From: Micromonospora okii
GTDB lineage: Bacteria > Actinomycetota > Actinomycetes > Mycobacteriales > Micromonosporaceae
Direction of reading: 5' to 3'
DNA: 64,000 nt
Assembly: GCF_020884795.1 (NCBI RefSeq)
Contig: NZ_BBZF01000023.1
Location: 94,305-158,304 of the forward strand
The translations under genes were made by a program, and so were the position numbers. The notes beneath the pieces are model-generated. The model worked only from the letters and a program-made list of their open reading frames with translations, was not told where the DNA came from and did not search any database. Shown in pieces: positions 61,695-64,000 of this stretch (position 1 is the first letter of the stretch; each line of letters starts with the position of its first letter).

Positions 61695-61895
61695 TCACTT
61701 GCTGGGCGGCTCCGTCTTGACCCCCTTGACGAAGGCGGCCCACGACCTCGGTTCGAGGATCAGCACCGGCCCCTCCGGGTCCTTGCTGTCGCGTAGGCCG
61801 ACGACGCCGGGCAGGTTGTCGGCGACCTCGACGCAGTTGCCGCCGTTGTTGCTACGGCTTGACTTGCGCCACAGTGCACCGGTCAGTTCAGCCAC
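61695..61895 (-). CDS. DUF397 domain protein (copy 2)
   Basis: 66 aa: GALWRKSSRSNNGGNCVEVAD and VGLRDSKDPEGPVLILEPRSW. Close relative of copy 1 by eye, one locus further right. ATG 61895 overlaps the regulator stop (61888), as is normal for this pair. Confidence 0.93.
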   Translation of the reverse strand: MAELTGALWRKSSRSNNGGNCVEVADNLPGVVGLRDSKDPEGPVLILEPRSWAAFVKGVKTEPPSK

Positions 61896-62793
61896 GGGAG
61901 TACTCCTCTGCGATCTGCTGGATCATGTCCTTCGACCGATCCTCACTCAAGGCCCGACCCGTCATGTCGACCCAGAGGGCGTCGTAGGCAGCCGTTTCGT
62001 GGGGCTTGTCCAGGTAGATCGCGCCGGTCGCGGCCTCCAGGTACACCACTGGTGGCTCCACCTCCTGGCCTCTGCTGTCCTCGGGGAACTGAAGGACCGA
62101 GAAGGCTCCGGCCATTGCCCCGGCGTGCAGCCCGGCGGAAAAAGGTAGAACCTGGACCACTACGTTCGGTAGCTCTGCGGCCTTCAGGATCTGATGTAGT
62201 TGTTCGGCCATGAGAGTGCCTCCGCCGACGGGTCGACGCAACACGGCCTCGTTGATTATCACGCTGAGTTGCGGAGCGGCGAAGCGGGTGAGCAGGCCCT
62301 GTCGTTCCACTCGGAGCTGGATCGCGCGTTGCTGTTCCTCGCCGTCGCTGGCGTCGATCGCGCCGCCGGGCATCCTGAAGACGTGTTCGGCGTACGCGCG
62401 AGTTTGAAGTAGGCCCGGAACCAGCTCTGCCTCGTACTGCCGGATGTTGGATGCCGCAGCCTCCAGTCCGATGTATAGCTGGAACCATCGCGGCAGGCCG
62501 GAGCCCACGTAGTCGTGCCACCAGTTCTTGTTCTCGCGGGTTGCGGCCGTCATCGCGAGAAGTAGTTCTCGGTCCTCGGCGGTTGCTCCGTAGAGATCGA
62601 GCATCTGCTGAACATCGGCCTGCCGGAAGCGAACGTGCTCGGCCCCGTTCTCGATCCGGTGCATGGTCGCCCGTGCCCGGTCCAGGCGCTCGGCGGCTTG
62701 CTCCATCGTCAGTCCCGCTGCCTTGCGGAGTAACTCGAACTTGCGCCCGATCTGCCGCCGCAGCATGGTCGAGCCGGCCACCGACTGTGACAT
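61888..62793 (-). CDS. Scr1/DUF5753-type helix-turn-helix regulator
   Basis: 301 aa. N-terminal XRE HTH (LLRKAAGLTMEQAAERL, key LTMEQAAERL, and ARATMHRIENG), then a DUF5753/Scr1 ligand or partner domain (YEAELVPGLLQTRAYA, VRVERQ-like LRVERQGLL, VVVQVLPFSAGLHAGAMAGAF). ATG 62793 has AGGAGG 7 bp upstream. Pairs with the overlapping DUF397 gene. Acts as a transcriptional switch; target unknown. Confidence 0.93.
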   Translation of the reverse strand: MSQSVAGSTMLRRQIGRKFELLRKAAGLTMEQAAERLDRARATMHRIENGAEHVRFRQADVQQMLDLYGATAEDRELLLAMTAATRENKNWWHDYVGSGLPRWFQLYIGLEAAASNIRQYEAELVPGLLQTRAYAEHVFRMPGGAIDASDGEEQQRAIQLRVERQGLLTRFAAPQLSVIINEAVLRRPVGGGTLMAEQLHQILKAAELPNVVVQVLPFSAGLHAGAMAGAFSVLQFPEDSRGQEVEPPVVYLEAATGAIYLDKPHETAAYDALWVDMTGRALSEDRSKDMIQQIAEEYSRG

Positions 62794-63135
62794 TCGTAGC
62801 CTCCTGCCGTTGTGACCCGTCAACACAGGTCCGTCCAATTGAAGCGCGGTGCTGTGTCAGAAGCAATAGACACGTCACTGAAGGTATATGCCGGAAGCTA
62901 TAGATCATCAGAGGCAACGCTATTGAGATGTTGCAATCAGGCTGGCTCGGTGCTTCACCGCCCCTGCGGCCGTTGTGGAGTTCGCGCTGTTCAGCGGCCA
63001 TGTATGGCCCTGCTGCCGTACTGCTGCTGGTTGAAGGCTGCGGTGGTAGGTGCCGGGGTGGGTCCGCCGGTGCGCGGCGGGCCGGTGGGCCCGCCCTTCC
63101 ACAGGTCGATCTCAATGGCGAGGGGCAGGTCTGTC
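62794..63135. other. Gene-free interval upstream of the HTH regulator
   Basis: No coding frame is convincing. An AT-richer patch at about 62845-62940 (contains GCTATAGATCATC) probably holds the minus-strand regulator promoter. The TATAGATC word also occurs in both CRISPR leaders, possibly by chance. Confidence 0.5.
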
Positions 63136-63450
63136 ATGCGCGTCTTCTTCCGCCGGGTCCGGCATTGTCGGCCGCCGGTCCCCGGGCCGGGTGGACACCT
63201 CCGGGCGACCCACCGCCGGCTGCTGCCGTGGCAGGTGCGCGAGCAGCGGTTCCGGTCGGCCCGGTTCGGCCGGCGCGGGGTCGACCCTCGGGAGGTGCAG
63301 GAGTTCCTCGACCGGGTGGCCGGTGAGTTGGCCGCCGTCTACGACGAACTCGCGCGCAGTCGCCGGGAGGTGGGCCGGGTCAAGCTGGTGCTGGGCCAGT
63401 TGCAGTCCGAGCGGGGGCAGGCCCGCGACGACCGGGGGTGGGAGCGGTGA
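63136..63450 (+). CDS. Small DivIVA-like domain protein
   Basis: 104 aa. The core FRSARFGRRGVDPREVQEFL and DRVAGELAAVYDELARSRREVG is a DivIVA-type N-terminal motif (GxDPxEVxxFLDxVA) with a short coiled coil, preceded by an Arg-rich stretch. DivIVA proteins organise polar growth, but this one lacks the long coiled coil. ATG 63136 has AGG 6 bp upstream. Confidence 0.75.
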   Translation: MRVFFRRVRHCRPPVPGPGGHLRATHRRLLPWQVREQRFRSARFGRRGVDPREVQEFLDRVAGELAAVYDELARSRREVGRVKLVLGQLQSERGQARDDRGWER

Positions 63451-63701
63451 GCGACCGTTGGGTCATCCACCTGTCGGTGGTCGCGAACGACCTGCTCTCC
63501 GCCCAGCGGCTCGCCCGGGTGGTGGCGCACTGGACCCGCGTGCTGCCGCAGACCGAGCCGGGGAGCACCACCGTCTCGGCGGAGGACGACCAGAACGTAC
63601 GACACTGGGTCTTCTGCGACCGGATCATGCCCGGTCGCGGGCGGTGCCAGCTCCGGCCCGAGCACGACGGCGAGTGTTCCCGGCGGCCGAGGCTGCGGTG
63701 A
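63447..63701 (+). CDS. Small hypothetical protein
   Basis: 84 aa starting at GTG 63447, which overlaps the DivIVA-like stop (GTGA). Contains WVIHLSVVANDLLSAQRLAR and a C-terminal Cys-bearing CDRIMPGRGRCQLRPEHDGEC (Cys at the start, middle and end of this stretch), possibly metal binding. No known family is recognised. Confidence 0.6.
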   Translation: MSDRWVIHLSVVANDLLSAQRLARVVAHWTRVLPQTEPGSTTVSAEDDQNVRHWVFCDRIMPGRGRCQLRPEHDGECSRRPRLR

Positions 63702-63739
63702 GGGTCGGGGCCACCACGGCTTGGGCGAGGGCGGCGCGG

Positions 63740-64000
63740 TCAGTCCGCAGTGCCGGACGGGACCACCGAGGTGGTGGCCTGACCGGCGATGGCGGTGATC
63801 ATGTCGTAGTCGCCGTCGTGTGGCCCCGTCAGGTCGGGCAGAGCGCCGCTCTTGAGCCAGTCGGCGAACTCCCGGCGCTTCTCCCGATCGACCGCCGCCT
63901 TCAGTGCCGCGTTGACGGTGGCCTTCTTGGTGGTCGTACCGAAAATCTTCGCCGCCTCGTGGAGCAGTTCGTCGTCAACGTCAAGGATGGTTCGGGACAC
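63740..64000 (-). CDS. VapB-type antitoxin (start at window edge)
   Basis: 86 aa. SRTILDVDDELLHEAAKIFG and TTKKATVNAALKAAV form the ribbon-helix-helix domain of VapB/DUF2191 antitoxins; the C-terminal tail would wrap the PIN toxin. Its first codon (GTG) is exactly at 63998-64000; this start fits the family. The downstream VapC toxin expected at its 3' side on the minus strand is not present: the neighbouring frame at 63447-63701 is unrelated and on the other strand. A partner could lie outside the window. Confidence 0.8.
   Translation of the reverse strand: MSRTILDVDDELLHEAAKIFGTTTKKATVNAALKAAVDREKRREFADWLKSGALPDLTGPHDGDYDMITAIAGQATTSVVPSGTAD

Noticed and set aside
63447..63701. Small ORF as the VapC partner of the VapB gene
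   Set aside because: Wrong strand, too short and no PIN-domain acidic residues.

Overview
The window is high-GC, gene-dense actinobacterial DNA. GTG starts, ATGA/GTGA gene overlaps, SARP/AfsR and DUF397/Scr1-type regulators, F420-type oxidoreductases, a DivIVA-like protein and actinobacterial type I-E CRISPR repeats all fit a Micromonospora-like member of the Micromonosporaceae. Genus placement is an inference from gene content and style, not a search result.

Layout. (1) 1-15.8 kb is mostly core genome: the 3' part of pyruvate phosphate dikinase, a roadblock protein, a VOC protein, dGTPase, a secreted M23 peptidase with five 162-bp tandem repeats, an HTH-BTAD-NB-ARC regulator, a siderophore-interacting reductase behind a perfect iron-box palindrome, a BCCT transporter, DNA primase, a YihY membrane protein and a YtxH-like protein. 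(2) 16.0-16.5 kb carries tRNA-Asn(GUU) and a CAU-anticodon tRNA. (3) 17.0-36.4 kb is a compact biosynthetic gene cluster (BGC). A SARP/AfsR regulator and a convergent AraC regulator precede a rightward operon (NRPS C-A-T, thioesterase, MFS exporter). Facing it is a leftward operon: pyruvate-aldolase-like DRE-TIM enzyme, FAH-family enzyme, A-T didomain, asparagine-synthetase-like amidotransferase, thioesterase, cysteine-containing PP-loop enzyme and an SDR lacking the Tyr/Lys pair. A secreted protein lies between the two arms. (4) 36.8-39.3 kb, beside the cluster, encodes a stand-alone protein resembling the LeuRS editing (CP1) domain and a SpoU RNA methyltransferase. These two translation-related genes are candidates for self-protection. 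(5) 39.5-44.2 kb has a lipoprotein-like gene, a two-component system and a divergent ABC exporter. (6) 44.2-49.3 kb is a three-gene operon: DUF559-like nuclease, double winged-helix protein and a 1071-aa ATPase with two P-loops including a HerA-like module. It is a candidate uncharacterised defence or DNA-processing system. (7) 49.3-58.8 kb is metabolic: membrane protein, acyl-CoA-dehydrogenase-like flavoprotein, LLM oxidoreductase, lactone oxidase, site-2 protease, S9 peptidase, and a divergent NmrA-like/TetR pair. (8) 58.9-62.8 kb has two type I-E CRISPR arrays (29 and 6 repeats) with clearly homologous leaders. Each sits beside a DUF397 gene and an Scr1-type regulator, one of which is reduced to its C-terminal end, so the arrangement looks like a segmental duplication. 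No cas genes are in the window. (9) 63.1-64.0 kb ends with a DivIVA-like protein, a small unknown and a VapB-type antitoxin at the edge.

How the BGC may work (inference): the aldolase, FAH-family enzyme and SDR make or tailor an unusual acid building block. The A-T didomain and the C-A-T module activate and join two units, the AsnB-like and PP-loop ATP enzymes make amide or sulfur/nitrogen modifications, the thioesterases release or proofread, and the MFS protein exports. The two strongest leads for undescribed biology are this cluster with its translation-related neighbours and the DUF559/wHTH/dual-ATPase operon.
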